Source of the DNA: Sphingomonadales bacterium
GTDB taxonomy: Bacteria > Pseudomonadota > Alphaproteobacteria > Sphingomonadales > Sphingomonadaceae
NCBI GenBank assembly: GCA_016721875.1
Contig: JADKHG010000001.1
Location: 248,001 to 312,000, forward strand
Length of the DNA stretch: 64,000 bases
Direction: 5' to 3'
In this document: one piece after another, positions 63,526-64,000 of the stretch
How positions within the stretch are numbered: position 1 is the stretch's first letter
Layout: each line of letters starts with the position of its first letter
The notes under the pieces: model-generated
What the model was told of the DNA's origin: nothing
Database searches by the model: none
Seen by the model: the letters and a program-made list of their open reading frames with translations, nothing else
Translations under genes and position numbers: made by a program

Positions 63526-63784
63526 GTCAGGACCTACTAAATGCACATTCGAGGTTTGAGGCCATTTTGCTCAGTGCAAGGCGGCCAGCGACGGGAATAT
63601 GCCGATATTGCCTAGCTTGCCAACGCGGCAATGGGCAAAATGGGTCAAATCCGAAGGACGTCAAAATGGCTTCGATCTCGAAACGAAACGCCCTTGCAGG
63701 TAGAATAACTGCCTGACTGCGACCGTTTCCCTTCGATATCTTTGCCATTTTGACGCCTCGAATGTGCATTTAATAGGTCCTGAC
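63526..63784. repeat. MITE-like inverted-repeat element
   Basis: Two 29-nt arms (63526-63554 and 63756-63784) match at 28 positions after inversion; the outer sequence is GTCAGGACCTA followed by TAAATGCACATTC. The 200-bp interior has no convincing gene. The left arm ends six bases before the TPR-sulfotransferase start codon, so the element supplies the leader of that gene. This fills most of the 332-bp gap up to the TonB receptor. Confidence 0.75.
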
Positions 63785-63802
63785 TCTTAGTCCTAGATAG
63801 AA

Positions 63803-63830
63803 AAAGGGCGGGAAACCAGTCCCGCCCTTT
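63803..63830 (-). terminator. Rho-independent terminator after TonB receptor
   Basis: AAAGGGCGGGA and TCCCGCCCTTT form an 11-bp stem with a 6-nt loop. On the minus strand it is followed by T-rich sequence. It lies 22 bp past the receptor stop, so it ends the receptor transcript. Confidence 0.88.
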
Positions 63831-63851
63831 CCTTTTTTGTTTAACCTTGCG

Positions 63852-64000
63852 TTAGAAGCGCAGGCGAGCCGACACATAAGCGCGGCGACCGATGACGTCA
63901 TAGAGCGACGGATCGGTGCCCGACTGCACGTTCGGTGCATAGGTCTGCGGCTGCTTGTCGAACGCATTGTTCAGACCCAGACGGAAGGTGAACTGCTCGA
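63852..64000 (-). CDS. TonB-dependent receptor, C-terminus only
   Basis: Only the last 49 codons are in the window. FRLGLNNAFDKQPQTYAPN, GTDPSLYDVIGRRAYVSARL and the final RF before the stop are the typical last beta strands and C-terminal Phe of outer-membrane TonB receptors. The ligand cannot be told. The gene would be transcribed ahead of the TPR-sulfotransferase, separated by a terminator and an inverted-repeat element. Confidence 0.88.
   Translation of the reverse strand, partial: EQFTFRLGLNNAFDKQPQTYAPNVQSGTDPSLYDVIGRRAYVSARLRF

Noticed and set aside
63527..63769. An 80-codon minus-strand frame spanning the inverted-repeat element
   Set aside because: It runs from arm to arm of a repeat and its last codons overlap the TPR-sulfotransferase start region; it is more likely repeat sequence than a gene.
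1..64000. CRISPR arrays, tRNA or rRNA genes, prophage or plasmid functions
   Set aside because: No regularly spaced repeats, no tRNA-like cloverleaf sequence and no phage, conjugation or replication-initiation genes were seen in any gap.

Overview
This 64 kb stretch reads as chromosomal DNA of an alphaproteobacterium of the order Sphingomonadales (Sphingopyxis/Sphingorhabdus-like). The evidence is protein character: a CIRCE-controlled groES-groEL pair, CobT, SspB, an ATP12-type chaperone, DUF2585, TonB receptor plus TPR-sulfotransferase genes, a bufferin operon with its ECF sigma/NrsF pair, and the intergenic palindromes usual in this group. Taxonomy is an inference; no rRNA or tRNA gene was seen.

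Layout. 1-2.3 kb: the radA 5' part and a divergent short-chain dehydrogenase. 2.3-7.5 kb: a plastic, partly AT-rich patch with an S41 peptidase, a lipoprotein, a DUF6640-like/TetR divergon with two palindromic operators, a DUF4189 protein, REP-like repeats and two deletion scars of a REP-associated transposase (RAYT) element. 7.5-26.9 kb: housekeeping genes (priA, a class A PBP, an envelope protease, cobT, cysS, pit with a DUF47 partner, an rRNA pseudouridine synthase, rhomboid, groL, groS). 27-30.7 kb: a bufferin operon (bufA-bufB-bufC-bufD, ECF sigma factor, nrsF) behind a promoter matching the SigF-type GTAACC-N16-CGAA pattern. 30.8-33.7 kb: hisB-hisH-hisA-small membrane ORF-hisF. 33.8-48.2 kb: sspB, fumC, a large secreted unknown, gmk, an ATP synthase assembly factor, rluC, crcB, envelope proteins and a second class A PBP. 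48.3-57.6 kb: a nearly complete valine/isobutyrate degradation set (acyl-CoA dehydrogenases, enoyl-CoA hydratase, 3-hydroxyisobutyryl-CoA hydrolase, mmsB, mmsA) interrupted by cspA and a polysaccharide deacetylase. 57.7-64 kb: a cluster of 2-oxoglutarate/aspartyl-hydroxylase-like oxygenases, two sulfotransferases, two paralogous small secreted proteins and the 3' end of a TonB-dependent receptor.

A recurring oddity is that many conserved genes (priA, groS, hisA, hisB, bufB, bufD, a DUF47 gene and others) carry one to three small indels, mostly in homopolymers and sometimes compensating. Because essential genes are hit, these look like uncorrected sequencing errors rather than real pseudogenes. 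The genes are annotated as CDS with the break point given.

The most interesting systems are the bufferin (MNIO-modified peptide) operon and the hydroxylase/sulfotransferase/TonB cluster at the right end, whose two small secreted cysteine-pair proteins are possible, unproven modification targets.
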